From Chromera velia (lineage: Eukaryota; Sar; Chromeraceae), in contig JAHBMJ010004706.1 of NCBI GenBank assembly GCA_018398765.1, positions 118,672 to 155,171 of the forward strand: a stretch of DNA of 36,500 nucleotides. Reading direction: 5' to 3'. Within the stretch, counting starts at the first letter, position 1; the number at the start of each line of letters is the position of its first letter. The position numbers were made by a program, and so were the translations under genes. Under the pieces are notes generated by a model. That model made no database searches. It was not told the origin of the DNA and saw only the letters and a list, made by a program, of their open reading frames with translations. Below, piece by piece: positions 12,062 through 20,992 of this stretch.

Positions 12062-12428
12062 CGCGCGCGCCTGCCTGCCTGCCTGTCTGCTCTGGTTTTT
12101 GTTCATTTGCCCGTGTGTTTTCCAAATTTTCTGTGGAAGTAACCTTCCATGAATCTATTGATTTCGCTGCGGACCCCTCTAACAACCTTCCCATCGTCAT
12201 CTCGATCCGTTTCGTTTCGTTTCGTTCAAGGAGGGAGGGAACGGGTTTTCATTCATCCCCACTCCTTCTTGTTGGAGGGGCGCGTTCATCAAGAGACAGA
12301 CACACAGACACGCCTTGCCTCATGTGTGTGCGTCCATTTCCGTGCAGATGGACAGGTGGAAGCGGCGGGGTCCCTTCGCGGGTCCTCCAAAGCGAAAGAG
12401 CAAAGGGAGCAAAAAGGTGGGAAGATGA
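6877..12428 (+). CDS. Four-exon gene, protein of unknown function (about 461 aa)
   Basis: Spliced model: 6877-7538, 10431-10602, 11042-11512, 12348-12428. Donors are GTAAGT, GTCAGT and GTGCGT and all acceptors are AG; every junction keeps frame (phases 2, 0, 0). The ATG at 6877 begins a hydrophobic stretch (residues 2-23) followed by an Arg/Ser/Thr-rich segment, which could be a signal plus transit peptide for a complex plastid. The same T-rich stretch ending in CTCCAG at 6953 could instead be a polypyrimidine tract and 3' splice site, so the N terminus is unsure. Residues 63-87 are strongly acidic. Residues ~95-280 are Trp/Tyr/Phe-rich and look globular. Residues ~330-400 are charged and probably helical. 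The last 26 residues, from a tiny final exon, are very basic. I do not recognise the family; an organellar role, such as a ribosome-associated factor, is only a guess. The first intron is 2.9 kb and repeat-filled. Confidence 0.6.
7539..10430 (+). repeat. Intron filled with (TCTG)n and composite satellite repeats
   Basis: This first intron of the unknown gene starts with degenerate GAGT/TGAA repeats (about 7670-7980). From ~8080 it alternates TCTG tracts with purine-rich modules. A module with core GAAAAGACGATATAG precedes TCTG tracts near 8968, 9888, 10080 and 10118, with variants near 9043, 9962 and 10290. A second module contains AAAGAAAGGAAGCG. A block of roughly 130 bp starting CTGGAGCTCTGGTACCC occurs twice (from ~8758 and ~9655). 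A (CA)n stretch lies at about 9267-9360. The non-repetitive island at about 9062-9260 holds no convincing exon. Long open frames here are translations of the repeats. Confidence 0.85.
10831..10845. other. Assembly gap (15 N)
   Basis: Fifteen N bases inside the second intron (10603-11041) of the unknown four-exon gene, flanked by C/T-rich sequence. The true length is unknown. It does not touch an exon. Confidence 0.99.
12000..12079 (+). repeat. (CT)n(GT)n(GC)n microsatellite
   Basis: A run of CT dinucleotides passes into GT, then GC, then CTGC units. It lies within the third intron (11513-12347) of the unknown gene. The open frames over it are simple-repeat translations. Confidence 0.95.
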
Positions 12429-12954
12429 GGAAACTCCCCTGCGTCATTCGTCGATCCGCAGACGGGCTTCTGTCCGCGAAGTCGAGTCGCCCTGCATGCA
12501 TGCACTGCCAGCACTGGTTTGATATGGCTGACGATTTCTCGAGCTGGCTGACTAGCTTGACTCGACCAGCCTTTTTCGTGGATAAAGAAGTAAATGAACT
12601 TCAATGAAGGAGGGGGTGCTAAGTTGTCTTCTCCTGCTTCCAAGTCGGGGACGGATCTTGACAAGCGCTTCGAGGGGCGCTTCAGCGGCTTCAAAGAATA
12701 GCAACTTGCTCTGAAATTCTGATTATTGTGTGTATCGATGATGAGTAATGCCAAAGATGGGTTTTGTCATAGGTTTTGTCATTCGAATCATGGTTCGATT
12801 ACCATGCGTATAAGCCTCAGCGGCCAATTAACTAGCCAATAAAAAAGTGTTCTAAGTTTTTTTGTTAGAGATTTTCTAGGCCGGAGATTTTATTCTAGAT
12901 TTTGTTGGAGATCTTTAGTGGAGATTTCCAAGTCCCCCTTTAGAAATCTCCTAG

Positions 12955-14527
12955 GCGTAGGCCATTAAAAAAAAAAAAAAACTTAAAAAAAAATTGAAAA
13001 AACCCTTGAATAAAATTTATTTACAAAAATACGCCCCCTGCAAGAACTAAAAGAGGCTCAAACAATTTAAGACCGGTTTTGAGCTTATAAAACCCCAACG
13101 AGTTTTTTTTTAAATACTTACAGTTGTTTACAAGAACTTTTTTTTTTACTCAATATATATTTTTAGCCTCTAGGTCTATATTTTCCTAGTCATTAATTTC
13201 TTCTACTATTTCCTAGTATATTTTACATTATTTCATACATTTTTTACTTAAAATTTTTATGTTTAAATTTATAGTATTATATGTATGATTGAACTTGTTT
13301 GAACGGTCATAGAACACGCGCGTTGCCTTTTTCCAATACTTCAACTACTTTGAGAGGAACCTTTGCCCACCCCCCCACAAAGCCTTTGTTGCCCGCTGGC
13401 ATCGTCACTGGCATCTTCTTTCTCCGAATCTTCTCAAAGTCAGAGATGTCTGCAACTCAAAGAATGTTTTCAAAACGAGTCAATCATATCATTGTCTTCA
13501 ACCATCAGACCAAATGTTGTTGTTTCGTCATTGTATTACATTGCATGCGCTCAAATAGAGGGGCGCGAAGACACTTGACCATCCAATCTTTGTGTTTTGG
13601 ATCATGAGCGGCAGGACTGGTGAACCTCCTGCCTGAAGCACTAAAAACAGCCTGCACTTACGCTAATTCGTAACACTCCACCTCCTCCTTCTCTCCTTTC
13701 AATTTGCTCAATGTATGCAACCATACCCATACTTTTTCTTTTATGACCTGGCTGGCTTCATCCATCATCCGTCTCCCCTCTGCCTGAACACGGTCAAGAC
13801 GGTGCTCTTGAAGGCAAGGTTGGCGTAAGACGGCTGTGGGGGGGGTATGTTGAGATGATCTGTTTCTCTTTCATAAAAGATGCCAGAATCCATGTTTTTG
13901 TAAAGGAAACAAATGTGTACAGGAAAATGTGCGTGCTCGGAAAAAAAGAAATGAAGAAAGAGATTTTTTTGTGGTAGAGGGCGGGTGAGGGGGGCAACGA
14001 TCACTATGACATCCTTCTCCCTGAATGAGAAAGAAACGACCTAGGGAACGAATGCTTCTCTGCCTTTGTTTGATTGACTGAGCAGCCTGGGTTTTCTTTT
14101 GGGTGAATTTCTGCTTGTGCAATGCGGTCGAATATCGCAATTTTGTTTTTATGTTAATTATGCCATGAGTGATGGTCTCAGAGTGAGATCAACGGTCACT
14201 GAGAACCTGTAAGTACATGGTTCAGTAGGGGCTCAACCTGGGGTTCGGCGCCCAAGAGTGAAGACTGCGGTTCGAAGCTCTCTGAATGAACATGGTTTCA
14301 TTTTTTTTGCTGCTCAGACTTTTTGATCAATCAATAAAGCATATTCGATCAATTCATTTACTTTCGTTTTTGAAGAGGCTATAGTGAATAGGAGGTGAAA
14401 ACTAGGTCCCTAGCATCAACCTAGCTAGGCATCAACATCAAAACTCTTTTTTAAAAAAAAACTCTTTAAAAAAAAATGGAAAGAAAAACGCCCAATAAAA
14501 ATTAGAGTTTTTTTTAATGGCCTACGC
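12955..14527. mobile_element. Possible non-autonomous inverted-repeat element
   Basis: The 20-base sequence GCGTAGGCCATTAAAAAAAA at 12955-12974 has a perfect inverted copy at 14508-14527. Imperfect inverted similarity extends outward for tens of bases on both sides: TTGTTAGAGAT near 12862-12872 corresponds to its complement near 14544-14554, and both flanks carry AGA-AT-CT-rich motifs. The interior is about 1.5 kb and encodes nothing recognisable. This fits a degenerate DNA transposon or foldback element, but the true termini and a target duplication are not clear. Confidence 0.4.
14218..14308 (+). ncRNA. tRNA-like Pol III unit (SINE or tRNA pseudogene)
   Basis: TGGTTCAGTAGG at 14218-14229 resembles an A box and GGTTCGAAGCTC at 14269-14280 resembles a B box. 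Their spacing is tRNA-like, and a T8 run at 14301-14308 could terminate Pol III. A full cloverleaf does not fold: the T-arm arms do not pair and only part of an acceptor stem can be drawn. A decayed tRNA or the head of a tRNA-derived SINE is more likely than a working tRNA. Confidence 0.3.
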
Positions 14528-14829
14528 TTATAGAAAATCTCTAAACATCTCTAACAATTTTTCTAGATAGAATATATATAGTCAAGTTTAGAAGTAAATA
14601 AAACTTTAAGTTAGGAATCTAATTAAAAACATGATTGGCACGTTTACTAGCATGTTTAGTTTCACCAGGAGTGCTAGATAGAACATCCTAGTAGCTTTTT
14701 TTCGTTTTTGAGTGGGAAAACATCCACGATCGATCACAAAAAGGATGAAGAGGGACAAAAGCATATCGAAGCAAGTCAAAGATCCTAGTGACTTATAGAT
14801 CTAAGATAAGGAAGGTGCTCCAAATGCTA

Positions 14830-14834
14830 GTCCA
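14830..14834. repeat. Target site duplication, left (GTCCA)
   Basis: GTCCA immediately left of the element matches GTCCA at 21282-21286 immediately right of it. Five bases is the usual duplication for Ty3/gypsy integrases, and it fixes the element boundaries. Confidence 0.95.
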
Positions 14835-15109
14835 TGTTCCGTCAGGCCTACGGAAGCTATAGGGCTCAGATACATGCTTATACGATCTTACACATAGAGG
14901 TCTATTAGAGAGGGCACCTTTCGCTCAGGCTTGCCTTCTCTCTATAACAGGCAGCATATATGCGCGTCCATTCTCTGTATCTGAGAATTGCTGTCAATAA
15001 TAGGCACGCGTCTGTATTGAAGCAATCACTCTGTATTGGACCCTTTTACTATTAGGTCAATCTTGCTTATCGAAGGACTTAGTGTTTCTCTTATTCATGA
15101 TCCATAACA
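14835..15109 (-). repeat. 3' LTR of the Ty3/gypsy element
   Basis: 275 bp, TG...CA bounded, aligned without gaps to 21007-21281 with 11 substitutions. Four of these cluster within eight bases near 14955-14962. It is the 3' LTR because gag and pol are on the minus strand. Confidence 0.97.
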
Positions 15110-15113
15110 ATCA

Positions 15114-15126
15114 CTCCCCCCTTTAA
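15114..15126 (-). other. Polypurine tract of the retrotransposon
   Basis: On the minus strand a run of A's followed by seven G's and GA lies five bases before the 3' LTR. This is the expected position and composition of the plus-strand primer for reverse transcription. Confidence 0.75.
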
Positions 15127-15329
15127 GCTTGTGCGTCCCGCACAATTCACACCTTTCACCGATCCCAGCCACCTACACCGGCAATCGAAGAACCACCATT
15201 GGCGCGGCCGCACCACATGACACGAAGGGCGGGAAAACATAAGAAGGGTAGGAAAAAAAAGGAATGATGGATCAAATCGATTGAAACAGCGCAGTTATCA
15301 CTTCATGTCATGGAGCAATCAACAGTTCA

Positions 15330-15503
<174 letters not shown>

Positions 15504-16136
15504 CTACTTTCTTTTTTTCTTCTTCGAATTCGATCCTGGCGCCTCCTTTCTCCCTTTTTGACTTTCCAGTCCCTCACTGTCCTCCTGTTCACTCTCTTTC
15601 TCTTCCTCCTCAGAAGAAGTCTCAGACTCGAACTCTGACTCCTCCTCATCAATTGGAGACAATTTCGTCTTGCGGTGCTGACGTGGACCTACCTGCCACC
15701 AAGGGCACGCCGTCGGATCACTGGCCTCTGCATATGTCTCGTCAAACGCACGTGTTTCCTCTTCTCTCTGCCTCTCTTTCTCTTTTCCTTTCGTTCCACT
15801 CTCTCTTTCTGTTCTCGATCTCTCCTCCTTGTCTTCAACCTCTGTTTCTTTTCCTTCTGCTCTGGCGTTCTCTCTCTTCTTCCAAAGTGCTAACCTGTCT
15901 GTGCTCACAGAGACTCTCTCTTTTCCTCCCACTCGTCTGATCACTGTGTTGTGTGTCCGTCCTTCTGGGTTGGCAACAACTTTGTACACCCCCTCATAGG
16001 TCGCCTCCAGTTTTCCTGCATTCCTCCCTGTCAACGGGTTCTCCGGCTTGCGGAGAAAAACCTGATCATCCACTCTGAATCTTGGTTGCGTCGGTGGAGG
16101 ATTCCTCTCCTCCCTCTCCTGTCTCGATCTTTCCAT
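15504..16136 (-). pseudogene. pol: Detached C-terminal part of pol (integrase GPY/F module and charged tail)
   Basis: This frame is the same as the main pol frame, cut off from it by an in-frame TAG (16281-16283) and TGA (16245-16247). It carries the C-terminal integrase module: a beta-rich stretch with Lys-Leu...Tyr-Glu-Gly-Val-Tyr-Lys-Val resembling the GPY/F motif, ending near Leu-Ala-Leu-Trp. Then follows a roughly 130-residue highly charged tail, first Glu/Arg/Lys-rich, then Glu/Ser-rich, ending in a lysine cluster. No chromodomain aromatic cage is evident. The first listed methionine is internal; the reading frame is continuous with pol from 16244 downward. Confidence 0.85.
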
Positions 16137-16280
16137 CCTTTGTTGTGCTGCGTTGACCAGTTGCAGTCTGTTCTGTCGGATGACGCTGTAGTAGTCATTG
16201 TAGGCAACAGGAGGGGACCGTACGTCCGGAGAGACAGGTTCAACTCACAGCAGATGAGTCGGCTCATACCCATACGTCAG

Positions 16281-19200
16281 CTAAAAAGGAGTGAGACGGG
16301 TTTCGGCATGAGGGGTGGTGCGGTAAGAGAAATTGAATGGCTGGAGGTAAAGGTCCCAGTCAAGGAAATTCTTTGCCTTCAGCTGCTTCCCAACCCCCTG
16401 CTCCCAGGTCTGATTGTAACGCTCAGTCAGACCGTTGCACTGAGGATGGTATCCTGAGGTCAGTTTGTGGTTGATCTTCAGAATGCGCAACACCTCGGAC
16501 ACCAACTCACTCCGGAAGTTTATCCCCCTGTCAGAGAGCAGGACCTCAAACGGCCCATACCGACAGAAAATTTTATCCACCAAAATCTGTGCCACGACTG
16601 TTGCTGTCATCTCAGGACGGGCGAAGGCTTCGACGTTCTTCGAGAAATGATCCGTCACAACGAGGACAAATCGGTTTCCTCTGCGGGAGGTTGGGAAAGG
16701 ACCAGATACATCGATTCCTAACGTGTGCCATGGATGGGGAGGCACTGGGACTGTCTGTGGGTTTCTGGTGGGAAGACGCTTCGCTCGCTCCTGACACTCC
16801 CGACAGGAAGTAACCCATTCCCTCGCATCAGCCTGCAATCGAGGCCACCAGAAATGCAGCAACGTTTTGTCTGCCAACCGATGCTGCCCTGCATGACCTC
16901 CCAAACTGTGATCATGTCCCATCATGAGCACAGTCGACTGACACGCCCTAGGCATAACGAGTTGCTCTCTTTTTTCCACCCCTCTCCCCTCAAATCGGTA
17001 CAGCAGGCCATCTCTGAACTCAAACGCACTCTCTTCCAAAAGCACCTGCCTTGCCTGCCTCTTGTCTGTCGGCACAACACCTTTCATAAAATATCTGTAG
17101 TGGTCCCCCAACACCGGATCTTTCGGCAACTCCTCTCTCACTCTGTCCAGAAACGCCTTGTTCGCTTGCAGCGGCGTAGCCTTTGCCTGCCCGTACACAC
17201 CTGCCATGACTGCCCCCATACCTGTCCGGATCTCGGTGCTCCTATCTGCGGGTTGGTTGCAATGCCTGCACAGTGGAACGCCACTGTCGACACAAACAGG
17301 CAACAGCTTCTGCGGCATTCGGGAGAGAGCATCTGCGTCTGCATGGGCTTTCCCCGACTTGTGAACATACCGCAGCCCAAATTTCTGCAACTCCAACGCC
17401 CAATTCCTCACTCTCTCATTCGCCATTTTCCTATCCTCCATCGCCAGATTGGGTTTGTGATCGGTGACTGCATATGTGCGTCCACCAATCAGATAGTGAC
17501 GCCACTGACGGCAGCAGTACACAAGACCTAAGGCCTCCCTCTCTACTGGGCTATAATTCCTCTCGGCGGCACTCAATGCCCTGCTTGTGTAGGCAATCAC
17601 CACCTCTTTCCCGTTGACTTCTTGTGTGAGAAGACCTCCCACAGAGACCTTACACGCGTCTAGCTTGACGATGAAAGGGCGATTCATGTCTGGAAAGGCA
17701 AGGATAGGAGGGGTAGTGAGGTGTCTCTTCAATTCGGTAAAGATTGCCTCTGCCTCCTCCCCCCACTGGAAGGGAAGGGGACGGCCTTCCTTGTCAGCTG
17801 GCTTTAGCAGCTCATGGAGGGGATGTGTCAACCTCGCAAAGTCTGCAACGAAATGGCGGTAATACGAGCAGAGATAAAGGAAGGAGCGCAGCTCTTTTCG
17901 GTCTTTTGGGGACTCCCACTCCAATCCCTTCTTCACATTCTTTCGACTCGGCCTGATTCCCCTGAAGGAGACTGAATATCCCAAATACTCCACCTCTCTC
18001 AATGCAATCTGCGCTTTCTCTAACTTTAGCTTGAGGTTTGCCTGCCTCACCAATCCCAAAACCTCCCTCAAATCCCTCAAATGCTCTGCATGTGAGCGGG
18101 AGAAAACAATGATGTCGTCGATGTAGACAAGGGCGATGTCTCTCGTCAAACCTGCAAGGAGCAACGTCATCACACGCTGGAAGATGCTCGGTGCGTTCAC
18201 GAGCCCAAACGGCATGCGTGTGAACTCATACAGACCAAAAGGAGTCACGAAAGCAGTTTTCTCTGCGTCTGCTTCGTGCATCTTCAGCTGGAAGAAGCTG
18301 GAGGTGTAATCGAGAACGGAAAACACCTGTGCTCCTGTGAGACGGTCGAGGGTTTCTTGGATGCGGGGAAGGGGGAACAAGTCACGTTTGGTTGCCTGAT
18401 TCAGCTTGCGGAAGTCGAGGCAAAAACGGGTGGTGCCATCAGGCTTCTTCACGAGGATGACGGGCGCAGCCCATGGAGAGCTGGACTTACGGATGACACC
18501 CCCTTCTTCCATTGCCTCAATCTCCTTCTTCACATGGTTGCGTTGGTGGTAGGGCACTCTGTCCTGGTTCCATCTGATGGGAGGGGCGTCGCCTGTGGGG
18601 ATTCGGACTTCGTACGGCTGCCCATTCAGTCGCAATTCGCCGATATCAAAGCAGAAGCGAGACCAGAGGTCGCTATACTCTCGGAGGAGGGATTCGTACT
18701 TCCCTCTGACCTCAGGCAGGATGTGCGAGAGATCAACTTTCGGAAGCAAGGGAGACGGCGGGGGATTTTGCGGTGGGGTAGATGTCATCACGTTGGCTGT
18801 GATAGCTGTGACTGAGGCAACACGGCTGGCTGGCTCGGCAAAAGTAAGGAGGGGCTCCGCACCTAACCGAAGATCCTGCTGTGAGACGTTCAGGACTTCG
18901 ATGATGGCAACGCCGGCCCTCACTGTGACTATCTGGTCTGAGACTGCAAGGCCTGGGTGTGCTCGGGGAAAATTTCGACGCAAAATGACTGTTTCTTCTT
19001 CTCCTACTCCATCTACATCCACCCGGAGAAGCGCACGGGAACGCTTCGTGACTTTTGTGCGGCGGAGGGGAGCCACACGCATTGGCTTTCGTCCGTCATC
19101 GTACCAACAGTGAAAGACGGGAAGATCAGCAACAACCAACCTGTCCCCTCTGTAGTGGTACTGTACGACTGGGTCTTTGAGCTTAAGAAAATCCTGCCCA

Positions 19201-19808
19201 AGGACCAGGTTGTACCCCGTGTCGGCTGTGACGAGGAGAATGTGCGGGAATTTCTTCTCTGGGTTGTTAGGGTAGGAAAGTGAGATCGTAGTCTCCCCCA
19301 GCACCTTCAACCCACTCCCTTCCGCCGCCCACAGCGCCAGGGTAGCCGGAACCACTGGGCTGTCTGCATACAAAGTCAGTGACACATCTATAAATGAGAC
19401 CTCTGCACCTGAATCAAGTATTCCTGTCGTCTTATGTCCATTTCCAACCACAAAGCTTACTTTCGACTGACTACCGACCTTAACGGAAGCATTCTGTGCC
19501 CACATGCTTGTTGGTTTCGTTTCTTCTCTTTTGGACATTCGTACCGGCAAGGGAGATGGAAGCACGGGCTGCCTACGCGCTTCTTCAAAAGCAAATCTCT
19601 TCCCTGCACTGTCGTCCTCTCTCGAAAAGCAGCCTTTCCTTTTCATTTCATGAAGTGGAACATGGAGATACGCAGAGAGAGGACGAGGCAACTGAGGTTG
19701 GGTGGTAGGGACTGCCTCTACTGTGTCCCTCCACCCCATTCGTTTCCCGAGTACCGCAGTTCTGGACAGTTCGCGACGAAGTGTGATGGCGACCTGCAGT
19801 GGTGGCAT
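16281..19808 (-). CDS. pol: Pol polyprotein: protease, RT, RNase H, integrase
   Basis: 1175 residues from the frame's first ATG, though it is probably made as a Gag-Pol fusion by -1 frameshifting rather than from this ATG. Aspartic protease with LDSGAEVSFID (~131-141). Reverse transcriptase ~400-640 with the first catalytic Asp at ~500 and YIDD at ~562-565. RNase H ~710-830 with Asp717 and VTDHKP near 783. Integrase with a His-His-Cys-Cys zinc finger (Cys1002 and Cys1005 are the Cys pair) and D1033, D1093, E1129, giving exact D,D-35-E spacing. All catalytic residues are present. The frame ends at a TAG just after the integrase core, where related proteins continue, so the normal C terminus (15504-16244) is cut off. 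Confidence 0.95.
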   Translation of the reverse strand: MPPLQVAITLRRELSRTAVLGKRMGWRDTVEAVPTTQPQLPRPLSAYLHVPLHEMKRKGCFSREDDSAGKRFAFEEARRQPVLPSPLPVRMSKREETKPTSMWAQNASVKVGSQSKVSFVVGNGHKTTGILDSGAEVSFIDVSLTLYADSPVVPATLALWAAEGSGLKVLGETTISLSYPNNPEKKFPHILLVTADTGYNLVLGQDFLKLKDPVVQYHYRGDRLVVADLPVFHCWYDDGRKPMRVAPLRRTKVTKRSRALLRVDVDGVGEEETVILRRNFPRAHPGLAVSDQIVTVRAGVAIIEVLNVSQQDLRLGAEPLLTFAEPASRVASVTAITANVMTSTPPQNPPPSPLLPKVDLSHILPEVRGKYESLLREYSDLWSRFCFDIGELRLNGQPYEVRIPTGDAPPIRWNQDRVPYHQRNHVKKEIEAMEEGGVIRKSSSPWAAPVILVKKPDGTTRFCLDFRKLNQATKRDLFPLPRIQETLDRLTGAQVFSVLDYTSSFFQLKMHEADAEKTAFVTPFGLYEFTRMPFGLVNAPSIFQRVMTLLLAGLTRDIALVYIDDIIVFSRSHAEHLRDLREVLGLVRQANLKLKLEKAQIALREVEYLGYSVSFRGIRPSRKNVKKGLEWESPKDRKELRSFLYLCSYYRHFVADFARLTHPLHELLKPADKEGRPLPFQWGEEAEAIFTELKRHLTTPPILAFPDMNRPFIVKLDACKVSVGGLLTQEVNGKEVVIAYTSRALSAAERNYSPVEREALGLVYCCRQWRHYLIGGRTYAVTDHKPNLAMEDRKMANERVRNWALELQKFGLRYVHKSGKAHADADALSRMPQKLLPVCVDSGVPLCRHCNQPADRSTEIRTGMGAVMAGVYGQAKATPLQANKAFLDRVREELPKDPVLGDHYRYFMKGVVPTDKRQARQVLLEESAFEFRDGLLYRFEGRGVEKREQLVMPRACQSTVLMMGHDHSLGGHAGQHRLADKTLLHFWWPRLQADAREWVTSCRECQERAKRLPTRNPQTVPVPPHPWHTLGIDVSGPFPTSRRGNRFVLVVTDHFSKNVEAFARPEMTATVVAQILVDKIFCRYGPFEVLLSDRGINFRSELVSEVLRILKINHKLTSGYHPQCNGLTERYNQTWEQGVGKQLKAKNFLDWDLYLQPFNFSYRTTPHAETRLTPF
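19700..19748 (-). promoter_or_regulatory. gag-pol -1 ribosomal frameshift signal
   Basis: The heptamer GGGAAAC (minus strand, 19748-19742) sits in the gag frame as G GGA AAC, an ideal -1 slippery site. After a 5-base spacer a hairpin follows: GGGTGG and AGGGAC (19736-19725) pair with GTCCCT and CCACCC (19712-19707, 19705-19700) around one bulged A, giving 12 base pairs and a 12-base loop. The gag stop TAG (19720-19718) lies in the loop. Slipping -1 at the heptamer enters the pol frame exactly. Confidence 0.85.
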
Positions 19809-20023
19809 GTTGGCACTTGTTGCCCGAACGGTGGAGCATACCCATTCTATCCATACCCAAAGTGACTGTTGTTGAAACCGTTGTGACCTCCTCTGCCTCT
19901 ATACATGCCTCCTGGCATTCCTCCTCGTCCCCTGTATCCACCTCTCCATCCTGAGCCTGCATTTCGGCCAGGCGTGAAGCCGTATGCGACTTGAGGAGAC
20001 GGCCGATTGCCGTAGACGGCATA
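19718..20023 (-). pseudogene. gag: C-terminal part of gag: RGG region and zinc knuckle
   Basis: This continues the gag reading frame past the TAG at 20024-20026. It encodes an Arg/Gly/Tyr-rich stretch, a second in-frame TAG at 19847-19849, then a retroviral-type zinc knuckle with C-X2-C-X4-H-X4-C spacing, and ends at TAG 19718-19720. The last ~90 bases overlap the start of pol in the -1 frame and contain the frameshift signal. Confidence 0.85.
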
Positions 20024-20878
20024 CTAGCCGCCCCGACCACCTCGCGGCATCGAATTGCCCCTGCCGCGGCCACGAGTGTGCAAAGCCGCTATGCTGGCCT
20101 CAACGTGCTCAAGCCTGTCTGTCAACTTCTCCCATCGTTCAAGGTCAAACGCTAATTGCGTACTCTGGACGGCAGCGAGTTTGGCTCTGGCTTTCTTCTG
20201 CAGCTTGGCATGGAGATGCTCGGTTCTCTTTACCAAGTCATTCCATTCGGAGAAGGCGGGTTCAATTTCCAGAGCTTCCCGCATTTTGGGATAGAGGGCG
20301 TTAATGAATGGCGTGATACGATGGTTATAAATAGCATTTGGATTGGCGGCCATGAAGGTATCGATAAATCGGTCAACGAACGGTTGGAACGCGTCTGCGA
20401 CACTCAGTTTCACGTCTGCCATCGTATACACCGCGTGCTTTTCTTCCATGCCTCCCCCACCATAGGCATCGAGGAACCATGCGTCTACTTCATCGACGGT
20501 GGAGCATGTTCCTCTCTTCTCGTCCCACTGCTGCACCAGGTCGGTGTCAACAAAGTGCATACTAAGCAACAGTTTGTGTTCGTCGACGTTGAGGTTACCA
20601 GCTTTCACTTTGTCACGGAATTGGCTGAACCAAGTCCTCCCATTCTTCTTCTTGGGGTCAAATACCTCTACGACTCTCTTCACCTCTGCCAGCGCCTTCA
20701 ATTTGTCCACATCAATTGCCATGTTCGGTCCTTGCCCTGCCTGTATCGATTCCTCTGAGTCAGTCTGTTGTTCAGATGCTGAACGGTGCATGATTGCTGG
20801 GCTTTCGATAACAATCTCCCCTTCCTCCGTGAAGAGGGTGCCTACAGAGGAAGGAGGAGGAGTGTCGATGTTCTCCAA
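20024..20878 (-). CDS. gag: Gag, capsid region (N-terminal part)
   Basis: About 284 residues. The frame is open upstream almost to the primer-binding site, but the first in-frame ATG is at 20791; translation may start there or at an upstream non-AUG codon. The N-terminal ~50 residues are acidic and Ser-rich. Residues ~55-230 are helical with Trp-Phe...Phe-Arg and Leu-Val-Gln-Gln-Trp motifs typical of retrotransposon gag domains. The C terminus is an RGRG/RGG nucleic-acid-binding region. The frame is cut at TAG 20024-20026; the RGG region and zinc knuckle continue beyond it. Confidence 0.85.
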   Translation of the reverse strand: MENIDTPPPSSVGTLFTEEGEIVIESPAIMHRSASEQQTDSEESIQAGQGPNMAIDVDKLKALAEVKRVVEVFDPKKKNGRTWFSQFRDKVKAGNLNVDEHKLLLSMHFVDTDLVQQWDEKRGTCSTVDEVDAWFLDAYGGGGMEEKHAVYTMADVKLSVADAFQPFVDRFIDTFMAANPNAIYNHRITPFINALYPKMREALEIEPAFSEWNDLVKRTEHLHAKLQKKARAKLAAVQSTQLAFDLERWEKLTDRLEHVEASIAALHTRGRGRGNSMPRGGRGG

Positions 20879-20992
20879 CCAGGGGTGGATGGAAGGAATC
20901 GAAGGGGAACTCTGGCTTCCTCCTTGCAGATAGAAGGTTCCTCTTCTCGTGATTCTGGTCTGTATTGTGTTAACTGGACCGGGAACCCGGAA

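Larger units (their letters stand above)
12429..14829. other. AT-rich intergenic repeat region
   Basis: After the stop codon of the upstream gene the composition shifts to AT-rich from about 12700, with A and T homopolymers (12965-12981, 13104-13112, 13139-13148). It holds the inverted-repeat structure and tRNA-like unit listed separately. The interior 13300-14150 is closer to average composition, but I found no intact gene or transposase motif. The Ty3 element inserted at the right edge, so 14590-14834 and 21282-21900 were once adjacent. Confidence 0.6.

Noticed and set aside
12770-12815. T-arm-like CATGGTTCGATTACCATG suggesting a tRNA
   Set aside because: No A box, acceptor or anticodon stem can be drawn upstream; only a chance hairpin.
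16725-17531. 268-codon plus-strand frame within the retrotransposon
   Set aside because: Antisense shadow of the RNase H-integrase coding sequence.
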